DNA of 17,361 bases from JBCDBD01 sp039184335 (lineage in GTDB: Bacteria; Bacteroidota; Bacteroidia; Flavobacteriales; Flavobacteriaceae): positions 1 to 17,361 of the forward strand of contig JBCDBD010000053.1 of NCBI GenBank assembly GCA_039184335.1, given 5' to 3'. The notes beneath the pieces are model-generated. The model saw only the letters and a program-made list of their open reading frames with translations. It did no database searches and was not told where the DNA came from. The translations under genes were made by a program, and so were the position numbers. Shown one piece after another: positions 1-7,568 of the stretch (position 1 is its first letter; each line of letters starts with the position of its first letter).

Positions 1-2
1 GC

Positions 3-257
3 ATTTTAATGGCTTTAATTTGGAGATTAAATATAAAATCCTACCGACAGTTAAATAGTGCAAAATATGAAGTTTTAAAAGACATGGAAATCTTACTTCC
101 TTATAAGTTTTATACAAAAGAAATGGAATATTTAACTGAAAAAACAAAAAGTAAGTTCAAGCATATGACAAGAATCGAGCAGATAGCTCCAATTCTTTTA
201 TGTCTTTTGTTCCTAACTTTAATAATATTTTCAATACTCAAATTATTAAAAATTTAA
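3..257 (+). CDS. RipA-family membrane protein, C-terminal fragment (5' end outside window)
   Basis: The frame is open to the left edge, so this is the end of a longer gene and the first Met seen is internal. About 84 residues are visible. They contain the pattern W-R-L-N-I-K-S-Y-R-Q-L-N-S-A-K followed by E-hydrophobic-L-P, then a soluble stretch, then H-M-T-R-I-E-Q and a hydrophobic segment (about 22 residues, LLCLLFLTLIIFSIL) ending three residues from the C-terminus. From memory, this order (IKSYRQLNSAK, MEKxLP, HIExxxP, terminal TM helix) is that of the RipA family of octameric membrane proteins, whose role is poorly defined. It is A+T-rich compared with the genes downstream of 900 and is followed by repeat-rich non-coding DNA, which suggests an accessory locus. 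The family call rests on recognition of the tail only. Confidence 0.6.
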   Translation: MLMALIWRLNIKSYRQLNSAKYEVLKDMEILLPYKFYTKEMEYLTEKTKSKFKHMTRIEQIAPILLCLLFLTLIIFSILKLLKI

Positions 258-697
258 ATTGTAGTTCAATTAGAGCAAGTGTATAGAAATTATCTCGCAG
301 AGTAATTTTATACTCTTGCGGAACGCTTTACGAGAGTCTCACAGAAAAAAATTTTGCAGGATTTTCCCCGAATACGAGAATTATAATTAACAGCAAAAGG
401 GTTAGCTTTTTTTGGTGTGGCCAAGCGGTGGCAAATTGTGTTTAAAAATAAATGCCATAAAGCATTTAAATTTTTAAAAAGCAATCTAGCGGTTGGGCGC
501 GGCAATTTTACATAACGGCAAATTATGGTACAAATGGCTTGACGAATGTTTCTTAGAAAGCAAAAGCCAAAAGACGAATGTTTAATGACCCCCAAACAAA
601 AGTTTCTTTTCGTGTACTAAACTTTATGGGGTATTTTACATAATAGAGAATTATAGCTTACGAATGGCATACCTACCAAAATATTAAACAATGACAT
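258..697. repeat. Non-coding, repeat-rich spacer (possible dispersed flavobacterial repeat)
   Basis: No credible gene is visible in these 440 bases. There is internal repetition: an imperfect 23-bp direct repeat (18 of 23 identical, starting TTTTACATAA) at 506-528 and 634-656; an 11-bp perfect direct repeat GACGAATGTTT at 541-551 and 573-583; GAGAATTATA at 376-385 and 646-655; and a hairpin at 441-478. The arrangement resembles the low-complexity repeats that I recall between small accessory genes in flavobacterial genomes, but that is memory and not a search result. It separates the RipA-like fragment from an eroded ricin-domain remnant. Confidence 0.4.
441..478. repeat. Imperfect inverted repeat / hairpin
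   Basis: A perfect 7-bp stem TAAATGC/GCATTTA (449-455 with 462-468) encloses a 6-base loop. It can be extended by AAAAA/TTTTT and TTT/AAA after a 2-base bulge. On the plus strand the stem is followed by a T-rich run, so it could act as a weak terminator for the upstream gene, although it lies about 190 bp past the stop codon. Confidence 0.4.
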
Positions 698-901
698 TTG
701 TACTATAATTTATATTATGTCAAACAAGAGTTTGATATTGTGGATATCGCAAAAGGTGGAAAAAAACACCTATACCCTGTGCAGCAGAAGAGCACCTATC
801 GCTATGTCGATGCCCATGAAGGGGTCAATGATAACAAGGTGGTCACACGTACACGACAAAACAATGATACCCAGCGATGGATCATTAAACCTGTCCATTA
901 G
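698..901 (+). pseudogene. Ricin-type beta-trefoil lectin domain remnant
   Basis: The C-terminal half reads Q-Q-K-S-T-Y-R-Y-V-D-A-H-E, then N-D-N-K-V-V-T-R-T-R-Q-N-N-D-T-Q-R-W-I-I-K-P-V, the typical repeat of ricin-like (RICIN / beta-trefoil) carbohydrate-binding domains in Bacteroidota secreted enzymes. There is no ATG in frame (the first possible start is TTG, just after a TGA) and no signal peptide. Upstream of the good match the homology seems to continue in another frame: N-T-Y-T-L is read at about 755-772 in the +2 frame directly before Q-Q-K-S, so a small indel near 772-780 probably broke the gene. I read it as the last subdomain of a decayed multi-domain secreted protein, meeting repeat-rich DNA at its 5' side. 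Confidence 0.6.
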
Positions 902-923
902 AAAATTACCTAAGCGAGGTTAC

Positions 924-2072
924 TCACCAATGATTTTTGTTCTTTTTGATCCGTAAGTACCCTATTCCAAAAAACGCCATCAACGCACAGGCATAAAAAA
1001 CAAGGGGTATATGCTCTAGGGTACTTTGATAGTACCAACCCGACAGCAATGCCCCTAGACCAATACCGGCCTCCAAAGCAATATACATGGTGGCCATGGC
1101 GCGCCCTTTCTGTTTAGGATGGCTTAGGTCAATGGTCCATGCATTGATGGCCGGGGAAACAATGCCCATCGCGAGTCCGTACAGGGTGGCACCCACCAAT
1201 AAGCCGTTTTTGGTGGTCAAATACCCTAGCAATACCAAGGCTACCAACATGAGCAAGAGCCCTATGGCGATGACCTTGACCCTGCCGTAGCGGTCAGAAA
1301 ACTTTCCGGCTACAAACCTGACCAGTAAAGAAGCCACTGTAAACACTACAAAAAACAACCCTTTATTGGTAAATCCGATATGATCGCTCCAATCGGGAAT
1401 TAGGGTCAGTATGGCTCCTAACCCGATATAGGCAAAAAAGGTGATGATGCCTGCAGGCAAAGCTTCCCTGGCCATCAGGTCTTTTTCAGACACTTTGAGG
1501 TACCGCCATCGGAACGGCTTTTGCCGAGGCAATGTTTCTTTGAGGTTTATAATGAGCAGTATGGCCAATAGTGCCATTGCCGAAGAACTGTAAAAAAGTA
1601 CATCAAATGAAAAGTACAACTTGATATAACTACCTAGGGCAGGTCCCAGGGCCATTCCTGTGCTGAATGATATGCCATAGATGCCCATGGCCTCCCCTAA
1701 CCTTTTTGCAGGTACGATATCTGAAACAAATGTAGCTGCTGCGGTTGGGGTAAATCCTGTTGAAAATCCATGCAACAACCGCAACACCAAAAATCCAACA
1801 ACAGTGGTCAGTATAGGATAGCACAGGCCACAGATCAAACAGACCAATGCTCCAAACAACATGACCGGTCTACGGCCGATGGTATCGGTCAATTTTCCGC
1901 TGAATGGTCTTGATAGTCCAGCAGTCAAGGTGAAAAGGGCAATGATCAAGCCGATATAAGATGCCCCACCCAAATCATTGAGGTATGCGGGCAATTCAGG
2001 AATCAACATGTTGAAACTGGCAGAGAAAAAGAGCGATGCCATGCATAGCCATACAAACTTTGGCGTATACAT
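924..2072 (-). CDS. MFS transporter (DHA1-like drug/metabolite exporter)
   Basis: A 382-residue polytopic inner-membrane protein with about 12 hydrophobic segments, typical of the major facilitator superfamily. Motif A appears between TM2 and TM3 as G-K-L-T-D-T-I-G-R-R-P (residues about 59-69) and again after TM8 as G-K-F-S-D-R-Y-G-R (about 256-264). A motif-C-like G-x(3)-G-P-A-L-G in TM5 is the signature of antiporters of the DHA1 group, suggesting proton-coupled efflux; the substrate cannot be read. The reading frame extends to a GTG at 2117, but the ATG at 2072 gives the normal family N-terminus (M-Y-T-P-K-F followed by TM1), so I prefer it. It stands alone on this strand, diverging from the lipoprotein gene at 2356 and converging on the lectin remnant. 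Confidence 0.85.
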   Translation of the reverse strand: MYTPKFVWLCMASLFFSASFNMLIPELPAYLNDLGGASYIGLIIALFTLTAGLSRPFSGKLTDTIGRRPVMLFGALVCLICGLCYPILTTVVGFLVLRLLHGFSTGFTPTAAATFVSDIVPAKRLGEAMGIYGISFSTGMALGPALGSYIKLYFSFDVLFYSSSAMALLAILLIINLKETLPRQKPFRWRYLKVSEKDLMAREALPAGIITFFAYIGLGAILTLIPDWSDHIGFTNKGLFFVVFTVASLLVRFVAGKFSDRYGRVKVIAIGLLLMLVALVLLGYLTTKNGLLVGATLYGLAMGIVSPAINAWTIDLSHPKQKGRAMATMYIALEAGIGLGALLSGWYYQSTLEHIPLVFYACALMAFFGIGYLRIKKNKNHW

Positions 2073-2306
2073 TCGCTGCAGTTTCCGGGTATTGGTTCGT
2101 TTTGTTGTTATGGTCACTTTGTGCGTACTGCTTGGTTACCACAAAGGAAGCTACTGTATCGTGCCCAAAAAAGGACATTTGTCCCAATGGCATATGCAAT
2201 ACCCTTTGTCGTTTCATTTCCCCGTGTCTATGTACTCTGGATAGGGTCGCTTTTTTTACAAAAAAGCAAAAAATAAATCAATTTCGTCTTCCAAAATGCA
2301 GTTAAT

Positions 2307-2314
2307 TATCTTAG
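2307..2314 (+). promoter_or_regulatory. Candidate Bacteroidota -7 box for the 2356 operon
   Basis: TATCTTAG matches five of the six fixed positions of the Bacteroidota consensus TAnnTTTG and lies 41 bp before the start codon. A TTTC about 21 bp further upstream could stand for the -33 TTTG. Weak on its own; the position is reasonable. Confidence 0.25.
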
Positions 2315-2355
2315 CTTTATGCTACTGACTTTCGCTATCAAAAATCGTTACCACC

Positions 2356-3027
2356 ATGAAAAAAACCACATTTACCTTACTGCTCTTGTTGGCAGCATTG
2401 ACCTTACAGAATTGTTCATCGGTCAAGGTACTGGATGCCTGGCAAAGTGATGATGTCGAGGCCATACGAGACAACAATTTTATCATTATCGCACGTACCG
2501 ATGATAACCAGATACGCTATGCCTTTGAGAACAAGATTGTGGAACATATGACGGCTCAAGGGATAAAAGCGACAGCCAGTTACACCAAGTTTCCCAAAAT
2601 AGATCCCAATGAAAAGATTACAGAGGAAAAACGAGAAGAGATTCTAAAGATTTTGGATTATGAAGGCTTTGATGCGGTTATTCTCACTGCCTTAAAAGAT
2701 TATCAAGAAGATACCCGTATCAACAAAGATGGGGGGTATTATGTAGGTGGCGACTACTTGAGTTATTACCCAAGATATTATGGTGGTTTTAGGCGCTATT
2801 ATTACCATCCTTACGCCTATTCAACAGCAAGTGCAGCTTATGTGGAAGAAACGACAACGATTACGACAAGTAAGGTCTATATCTTAGAAACTACGGTGTA
2901 CGACCTGACGAAGCCTGAAGAAAACCAATTGGTGACCATCGTTACCTCAAAAGTAGACAATCCTGAAAGTGTAACGGATACCGCAGAGCAATATGTGGCC
3001 AAGGTGTCCAAGGCCCTAGGGAGGTAG
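2356..3027 (+). CDS. Tyrosine-rich lipoprotein of unknown function
   Basis: 223 residues. The N-terminus M-K-K then a hydrophobic stretch and L-Q-N-C (Cys20) is a lipoprotein signal peptide, so the mature protein is probably anchored in the outer or inner membrane. Residues 21-120 form a mixed alpha/beta region in which D-A-W-Q, F-I-I-I-A-R-T, F-E-N-K-I-V-E-H and G-F-D-A-V-I-L-T suggest a Rossmann-like or NTF2-size fold with no visible catalytic motif. Residues 128-154 are strikingly rich in Tyr and Gly. The C-terminal part returns to beta-like sequence (V-Y-I-L-E-T-T-V-Y-D-L). Similar small lipoproteins with a Tyr/Gly-rich insert are common in Flavobacteriaceae and have no assigned role. Its stop codon is 8 bp before a Crp/Fnr-type regulator on the same strand, so the two are likely co-transcribed. 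Confidence 0.75.
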   Translation: MKKTTFTLLLLLAALTLQNCSSVKVLDAWQSDDVEAIRDNNFIIIARTDDNQIRYAFENKIVEHMTAQGIKATASYTKFPKIDPNEKITEEKREEILKILDYEGFDAVILTALKDYQEDTRINKDGGYYVGGDYLSYYPRYYGGFRRYYYHPYAYSTASAAYVEETTTITTSKVYILETTVYDLTKPEENQLVTIVTSKVDNPESVTDTAEQYVAKVSKALGR

Positions 3028-3035
3028 CTGTCTCT

Positions 3036-3602
3036 ATGATTCGAAAAAATAAAGCCCTATTGGCCTATGTTGAATGGTTATATGCATCTGGTAAGTATGG
3101 TATAGTGGCCGAAGCGTATGCCGCCAAACGTACCATTATGGAACAGGCGCGTAGGTACAATAAGGTCTATTTGATCAAAAGTGGTATTGCCAAGTGTTAT
3201 TTGTCCAATGAAAATGGACGCATTTTTATCCAGGAATTCTTGGGCGAGGGCATGGAGTTTGGAGAACTTGAGGTTTTTAATGAACAGCATACCATTTGTT
3301 CAGTGGCCACGGTCACCCCTTTGGAAGTCTATACTTTTTCACATGCCGGTTTCAAGAACTTACTTGAGACCGATGCTAAGTTCAACACTCTGGTACTAAA
3401 AGCCCTTGCCGATAAAATACGGTACAAGGCCCCAAGGCATTCGTACCAACACGGCTACCCCATCGAAGACAATATTGTTCGGTTGCAGGCAAACTTTCCC
3501 GATTTGATAACGGTCATTCCTAAAAAGGATATTGCCAATTATATTGGGATTACCACGCGAAGTTTGAACCGAGCCTTAAGGGGCTTGAAGAAACGCGCCT
3601 GA
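3036..3602 (+). CDS. Crp/Fnr-family transcriptional regulator (short, unwinged HTH)
   Basis: 188 residues. Residues about 12-125 form the cyclic-nucleotide-binding-like beta roll, recognisable from V-Y-L-I-K-S-G-I-A-K, then I-F-I-Q-E-F-L-G-E-G-M-E-F-G-E-L and the effector helix. The C-terminus (about 160-185) is a helix-turn-helix: I-P-K-K-D-I-A-N-Y-I-G-I-T-T-R-S-L-N-R-A-L. The protein ends immediately after the recognition helix, without the wing of classical Crp; such short forms are frequent in Bacteroidota. The arginine of a true cAMP pocket (R-x-A/S-T/S) is not evident, so the ligand is unknown. GGGAGG at 3019-3024 resembles a Shine-Dalgarno site 11 bases before the ATG. Because it follows the Tyr-rich lipoprotein after only 8 bp, it may regulate that operon. 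Confidence 0.8.
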   Translation: MIRKNKALLAYVEWLYASGKYGIVAEAYAAKRTIMEQARRYNKVYLIKSGIAKCYLSNENGRIFIQEFLGEGMEFGELEVFNEQHTICSVATVTPLEVYTFSHAGFKNLLETDAKFNTLVLKALADKIRYKAPRHSYQHGYPIEDNIVRLQANFPDLITVIPKKDIANYIGITTRSLNRALRGLKKRA

Positions 3603-3850
3603 TACAATCTTTTGTAGTTTCTTTTGCCACTAGGTTTTCTTACCGTTGGTGGTTCGCTATGTTTTTGCCGATAGCCCATCGTTGTGATACACGTCTATAT
3701 AGCTTTCATTTTTAAAGATGAATTCATGTTTATCGATGGTTTCACTTTTTTCACGGCCTTTTTTTCGCTATATGTTGTCTATAGTCTTTCTTATGGTTTT
3801 TTATGCAATCATTGCGATTGTATTTCAGATACACAATGGAATCTTTTCAC

Positions 3851-4990
3851 TTATTTTTCACAATTGTACGCTGCTTTATCAGCGGTCTCATTGAGGATGG
3901 CAACTTTATTGGCTAATCGGCTATAATTTTGCCAAGAAGGGTCTCCTATTAACACCACCTGATCTACTGCAAAACCAGTTACTTTCCCTGCCAATATTAC
4001 ACTATAAATTCCAGGTTCGTCGAATCTGGCGAAAATATTGTATTCTTCAAAGTCGACATTTCTTGTTTCGTAACTCCACCTGCCAAGGGTCTTGTTATAA
4101 GCTTTCATGTAGCCCCGGTCTGCAGCTATAGGTTCTCCGGGAGTATTTGAATCGGCGATATCCTCTGGTCGCCTAAATCTGTCTGCTCCGGCCTTATTTC
4201 TGTAAGCATAAAAGTCATCTGCACCATTTATCTTGAGCCATACGTCATTATGTTCACTATCACTGTTTCCCTGGTTAATTTTTCCGCGAACGCCAACAAT
4301 GTAAGTCCCTGGTTTTGAAATATAAATATTAAACCAAAGTTGTGAAGACCTCTTAATAAGGCCGCCATTCCAGATAGCTTCCGGATTTGACCATTGGTAG
4401 TAACCCGTACCGGAATAGCCCGTCGTATCCGTTTTAAAAGTCCAATTACCCTCATTACCGGCATAGTAGGCATCTTCGGCTTCCATGATCAAAAAACTAT
4501 CCCGCTCCACAAATATGTTATCCCCCGCGTTATCGGGATTTAGCCCTTTCTCACATTCTTCGCTAAATATTGCGGTCAATTCACTAGAAAAAAGGCTTTG
4601 CGCATCAACGGTCACAGCAAAGCTGCTGCTGGAAGAAGCTTCATTTTCATCCGTTGCCGTGATGGTAACAATAGCATTTCCCTTTCCTACTTCATTGATT
4701 GTTAGGTTAGTGTTGGTAACGGAAGCAGTAATCACTGACACGCCACTTACAGTTGCAGAATAGATAAGAGTTGTCCCGTCTTCATCGGAAAATACTCCGG
4801 ATAAATCTACCGTTGTTGCTCCAAAGCCTTGTTCCAAAGATAGATCAGCCAAAGCGTTTACAACAATAGGGGCCTTATTTTCTGGTTGGTCAAGCCCGCT
4901 GGATTCATCATCTGTACAGGATAGAAAGATAATAGAGATGGATAAAAAAGTGGAAATTAGTAGTGAGCGAAGAATCAACTTTAGCCTCAT
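3851..4990 (-). CDS. Lipoprotein with Ig/cadherin-like domain and CBM-like C-terminal domain
   Basis: 379 residues. The signal peptide ends in F-L-S-C (Cys25) followed by T-D-D-E-S, the acidic tail typical of surface-exposed flavobacterial lipoproteins. Residues about 38-130 form an Ig- or dystroglycan-type cadherin-like domain (N-K-A-P-I-V, D-L-S-G-V-F-S-D-E-D-G, I-T-A-T-D-E-N-E-A-S), a usual spacer in surface glycan-utilisation proteins. From about residue 168 the sequence L-I-M-E-A-E-D-A-Y-Y-A, then T-G-Y-S-G-T-G-Y-Y-Q-W-S, resembles a CBM6/CBM35-like beta-sandwich carbohydrate-binding module. No glycosidase motif is present, so it is a likely glycan-binding protein and not an enzyme. No SusC/SusD genes accompany it. 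It lies upstream of nothing else on this strand within 140 bp; the DUF4251 gene is 177 bp behind it. Confidence 0.7.
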   Translation of the reverse strand: MRLKLILRSLLISTFLSISIIFLSCTDDESSGLDQPENKAPIVVNALADLSLEQGFGATTVDLSGVFSDEDGTTLIYSATVSGVSVITASVTNTNLTINEVGKGNAIVTITATDENEASSSSSFAVTVDAQSLFSSELTAIFSEECEKGLNPDNAGDNIFVERDSFLIMEAEDAYYAGNEGNWTFKTDTTGYSGTGYYQWSNPEAIWNGGLIKRSSQLWFNIYISKPGTYIVGVRGKINQGNSDSEHNDVWLKINGADDFYAYRNKAGADRFRRPEDIADSNTPGEPIAADRGYMKAYNKTLGRWSYETRNVDFEEYNIFARFDEPGIYSVILAGKVTGFAVDQVVLIGDPSWQNYSRLANKVAILNETADKAAYNCEK

Positions 4991-5009
4991 TGGGATATTT
5001 TTGGCACAG

Positions 5010-5017
5010 CAACATTA
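5010..5017 (-). promoter_or_regulatory. Candidate -7 box for the CBM-like lipoprotein
   Basis: Read on the minus strand, TAATGTTG matches five of the six fixed positions of TAnnTTTG and sits 19 bp before the ATG at 4990. A TTG lies 17 bp upstream of it, which could serve as the -33 element. Confidence 0.3.
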
Positions 5018-5167
5018 AAAAAACGTAGAAACTTCAATATAAGTATGCCCAAATACTAATAAATTTCTGTTTTGTCCGACTAAACGGATCAACGGACTGG
5101 ATCAGTAGACTTGGTGTTCTTGGGCCAAGTGATCAAGTTCTTTGGTCGCTCAAGGTCACCCCTCTGT

Positions 5168-5749
5168 TTAGGGCCCACTTTCTTCAATCGCCATCGCATA
5201 CCCCCTATAGCCTATTGGCTGTCGGTGTGAACTACTGACATTCATGCTGAAGCGCTTGTTGGGAAAGAGATAGGCGTTGACCGTATAGCGCTCCACTTGG
5301 TGTGAGATATCGAAACGGATTTCATATCGGTTCTTTTTTGGGTTGTAGCTGGCGGTATAGTTTTCAGGAAGTCCTTCAAACTCAATTGCTGTTGCTTGGT
5401 TGTATCCCCCAGAAATCTGTCGTTCGCCATAGTAAGACAAATAGGCAGAAACACTATCACCTTGCCACCGTAAATAGTTCGAGCCTCCCATAAGGTTGAT
5501 TTGGTTGGCCATACTGCCTGGGGGAAGCAGGCCTATTGTAGCAATCTGATTGAATCCGTTGGTATTTAACGGATTTGCCCATTCAGCTATAAATTCAAAG
5601 GATTGTTGCTCAACCATGGTTTTTATCGCACCATTGTCCGTTTGTTCAGCCGTCTTTGAGGTGGTGCTACAGCCTACCCATAAGGCGCAGCTTAGTACCA
5701 AGGCTGCAATTTTGGTGATTAGCCCTCTTTTGTTCGCTATACTTTGCAT
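5168..5749 (-). CDS. DUF4251 domain-containing lipoprotein
   Basis: 193 residues. The signal peptide has a lipobox W-V-G-C (Cys27). The mature part follows the DUF4251 pattern: V-E-Q-Q-S-F-E-F-I-A-E-W-A-N-P near the start, N-Y-L-R-W-Q-G-D-S-V-S-A-Y-L-S-Y-Y-G-E-R in the middle, then I-E-F-E-G-L-P-E-N-Y, a strand rich in basic residues, and the terminal V-S-S-S-H-R-Q-P-I-G-Y-R-G block. The length is normal for the family. DUF4251 proteins are small, predicted envelope beta-proteins of Bacteroidota without assigned function. It is monocistronic by spacing: 150 bp to the next gene upstream and 177 bp to the next downstream. Confidence 0.8.
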   Translation of the reverse strand: MQSIANKRGLITKIAALVLSCALWVGCSTTSKTAEQTDNGAIKTMVEQQSFEFIAEWANPLNTNGFNQIATIGLLPPGSMANQINLMGGSNYLRWQGDSVSAYLSYYGERQISGGYNQATAIEFEGLPENYTASYNPKKNRYEIRFDISHQVERYTVNAYLFPNKRFSMNVSSSHRQPIGYRGYAMAIEESGP

Positions 5750-5848
5750 GATTGTCAGTAAGTTACATATTTTTTGGCTATCGCCTTGTGAAGAAAAAGC
5801 TAAAAAAATATAGATGTAAGTTGCGATATCCTACTTCACAAAGACAAT

Positions 5849-5873
5849 GAAAAAAGCCCCAGTATTGGGGCTT
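5849..5873 (-). terminator. Intrinsic terminator for the 5900-6694 lipoprotein gene
   Basis: A perfect 7-bp stem AAGCCCC/GGGGCTT (5854-5860 with 5867-5873) has a 6-base loop. On the minus strand it is followed by a T6 run (complement of 5850-5855). It starts 27 bp after the lipoprotein stop codon, the expected position. The plus-strand side has no T run, so termination is directional. Confidence 0.8.
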
Positions 5874-5899
5874 GATCGTAATTTTTTTTAAAAAGGGAA

Positions 5900-6694
5900 T
5901 TAAAGCGTGATATCTTCGGTGGTACCGTTCGGATAGGTCAAAGTAGCCAGTGCATCACAGGTACCATCACCAAAATCCACGATTACCTCCAATCCATTCT
6001 TGCTGATCTGCATACTGCCACTGGTAAAATAATCGCAAATACCTTCAATTTGCAAAGGGCTTATAGTGGTCACTTGATAGGTGTTTCCATCAGCTTGTAC
6101 CGTCCAATCACCTGTGATGGCAAACGTAAGCTCCTCCAGCGTCTCATCAAATCCAAAAAGCAATGTCTTGGTGCCGCTTTCGGCAATGATACTGCCATCG
6201 GCCATTTCAAGACTGATATCACTGGTAATGACCAATGCCACTTCATTGGTACTTTCATCAAATTCGATAACGTAGGCCCTGGTACCATCGATTTTGACCT
6301 CTCCCACATAAAAATCGGTATAAGTTGCTGAAAAACCGGCAGTATTGCCATTCACGGTATAGGTCACGTTCAAGGTGCCGTTCACATTGTCCGTACCATT
6401 TAAGGCGCAATTATTGAAAGTTGCGGTAAATCCATTTTCGGTGTACTCAGCAGCATAGCACTCATTTGCTTTTTGAGTGGTTTTACTGGCATCGTTTCCA
6501 AAAGTGTACAGCTCTGAAAGCACATTGTCCACAGAGGTGGTGATGGCATCAATTTCAACGATGGTCTGTACTTCGGTCTGGGTCAATTCTTGATCGATGG
6601 TGCTGTCATTGGCATCATCACTACAGGAAGTAAAAAATGTAGCCGTAAGAAAAACAAGCCCCATTGTTTTTAGGGCAGTCTTTATCTGTATCAT
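5900..6694 (-). CDS. Acidic surface lipoprotein, unknown function
   Basis: 264 residues. The signal peptide ends in F-T-S-C (Cys24) followed by S-D-D-A-N-D, the acidic lipoprotein export-type tail that directs Bacteroidota lipoproteins to the cell surface. The rest is an acidic, Thr/Asn/Gly-rich sequence of alternating strands (N-G-T-L-N-V-T-Y-T-V-N-G, Y-V-G-E-V-K-I-D-G-T-R-A-Y-V-I-E, G-D-W-T-V-Q-A-D-G-N-T-Y) resembling repeated beta-hairpin units, with Cys pairs (E-C-Y-A and N-N-C-A; G-I-C-D and G-T-C-D) that could form disulfides. I do not recognise a named domain; the look is that of a flavobacterial lipocalin-like or adhesin-type lipoprotein. It lies 115 bp downstream of the LytTR regulator on the same strand, has its own terminator, and may be the last gene of that unit or separately transcribed. 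Confidence 0.7.
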   Translation of the reverse strand: MIQIKTALKTMGLVFLTATFFTSCSDDANDSTIDQELTQTEVQTIVEIDAITTSVDNVLSELYTFGNDASKTTQKANECYAAEYTENGFTATFNNCALNGTDNVNGTLNVTYTVNGNTAGFSATYTDFYVGEVKIDGTRAYVIEFDESTNEVALVITSDISLEMADGSIIAESGTKTLLFGFDETLEELTFAITGDWTVQADGNTYQVTTISPLQIEGICDYFTSGSMQISKNGLEVIVDFGDGTCDALATLTYPNGTTEDITL

Positions 6695-6809
6695 TGTTTT
6701 GGCATTTGGGGTTACGAAAGCACAACGGCAAACCTCGAGTTTTAGTGTGGCACCCCCTTTTTTATCGATAAACGGGCAAACAATTTAAGAAATAGGTGCC
6801 GATTGGTTT

Positions 6810-7568
6810 TTAATTGCCCTCAAACCATCGCTTGAAGTCCCCTACCCGCTCACGGCTTATGATGACCTCTTTTTCCATTTTTGGATTCAGCGATAGTTTC
6901 AACCTTCGGTTGGCATATACCGTTACGTCTGTTATGGCATTGATGTGTACGATAAAGCTGCGGTTTATCCTAAAGAACTGCTTGGGGGAAATCAGTTCTT
7001 CCAAAGATTCGAGGTTATACTCGATCATGTATTTTTTTTTGTCTTTGGTAACCAAGTAAGTAGCGCGGCCTTCGGCGTAGAACAGGGCAATATGTTCACT
7101 CAAAACCGACTGTATGTGATTGCCCAGACGTACCAAAAACCGATCTTTATAGGTTTTTTTGGGCAATTCGCGCAAAACGGTTGCCATCAATTCAGGTTGT
7201 GAAAATTGTGCCTTAAGTGCATCCAGTTTTAAAAGGGCCTTGGAAAGGGCAGTATAGGTAATCGGTTTTAGCAGGTAATCAATGCTATTGACCTTAAAAG
7301 CATCCAAGGCAAACTCATCAAAGGCAGTGGTAAAGATGACCGGTTTTTTTACATTGACCTTTGAAAAGATCTCAAAACTGAGTCCATCGCCCAATTGCAC
7401 GTCCATAAAAAAAAGATCGACCTCAGCTTGGTGCTCCGAAACCCAAGGGATGGCTGTCTCTAGATTGGTCAACACTTCGAGAATTTGTATGTCACTGCTG
7501 TATTTCGATAAGTATCGTTGCAGTTTTTCTGCAGCTAAGGGTTCATCTTCAATGATTACGGTCTTCAT
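6810..7568 (-). CDS. LytTR-family response regulator
   Basis: 252 residues from the ATG at 7568; the frame can also open at a TTG one codon earlier. Residues 1-115 are a receiver domain: acidic pair E-D-E after strand 1, phosphoacceptor Asp56 in F-F-M-D-V-Q-L, T-T-A after strand 4 and Lys101 in D-Y-L-L-K-P-I. After a linker, residues about 145-250 are a LytTR DNA-binding domain (R-F-L-V-R-L-G, A-L-F-Y-A-E-G-R-A-T-Y-L-V, F-F-R-I-N-R-S-F-I-V-H-I-N-A-I, then R-R-L-K-L-S-L and V-I-I-S-R-E-R-V-G-D-F-K-R-W). Length is typical. The start overlaps the degenerate kinase gene by 20 bp, implying translational coupling. It should be phosphorylated by the intact kinase at 8580-9620 and is the obvious candidate to bind the paired sites at 11207-11236. 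Confidence 0.92.
   Translation of the reverse strand: MKTVIIEDEPLAAEKLQRYLSKYSSDIQILEVLTNLETAIPWVSEHQAEVDLFFMDVQLGDGLSFEIFSKVNVKKPVIFTTAFDEFALDAFKVNSIDYLLKPITYTALSKALLKLDALKAQFSQPELMATVLRELPKKTYKDRFLVRLGNHIQSVLSEHIALFYAEGRATYLVTKDKKKYMIEYNLESLEELISPKQFFRINRSFIVHINAITDVTVYANRRLKLSLNPKMEKEVIISRERVGDFKRWFEGN

Noticed and set aside
493..517. GTTGGGC followed by ACATAAC, resembling integron attC core sites
   Set aside because: The order of the two elements is reversed from a true attC, one core position is wrong, and I could not pair the arms.
308..595. 95-codon minus-strand frame in the repeat-rich spacer
   Set aside because: The composition is unlike a protein, there is no family resemblance, and it spans the hairpin and direct repeats.
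2173..2184. Short palindrome GGACATTTGTCC followed on the minus strand by T6
   Set aside because: It lies upstream of the MFS gene, not after any minus-strand gene, and a 5-bp stem is weak as a terminator. At most it is an operator, with no supporting evidence.
3661..3850. Two short minus-strand frames (about 31 and 32 codons) that join across an A7 run into a protein-like sequence ending N-D-G-L-S-A-K-T
   Set aside because: It could be a decayed gene downstream of the CBM-like lipoprotein, but open stretches of this length are common by chance and I recognise no family. A BLASTX of 3650-3850 would decide.
3684..3926. 80-codon plus-strand frame with Phe-rich sequence
   Set aside because: It overlaps the 3' end of the lipoprotein gene on the other strand and shows no start signal or recognisable pattern.
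6749..6800. GGCACC/GGTGCC inverted repeat between the LytTR regulator and the lipoprotein gene
   Set aside because: A 6-bp stem with a 40-base loop is not a credible terminator. The two genes may be co-transcribed or not; the sequence does not decide.
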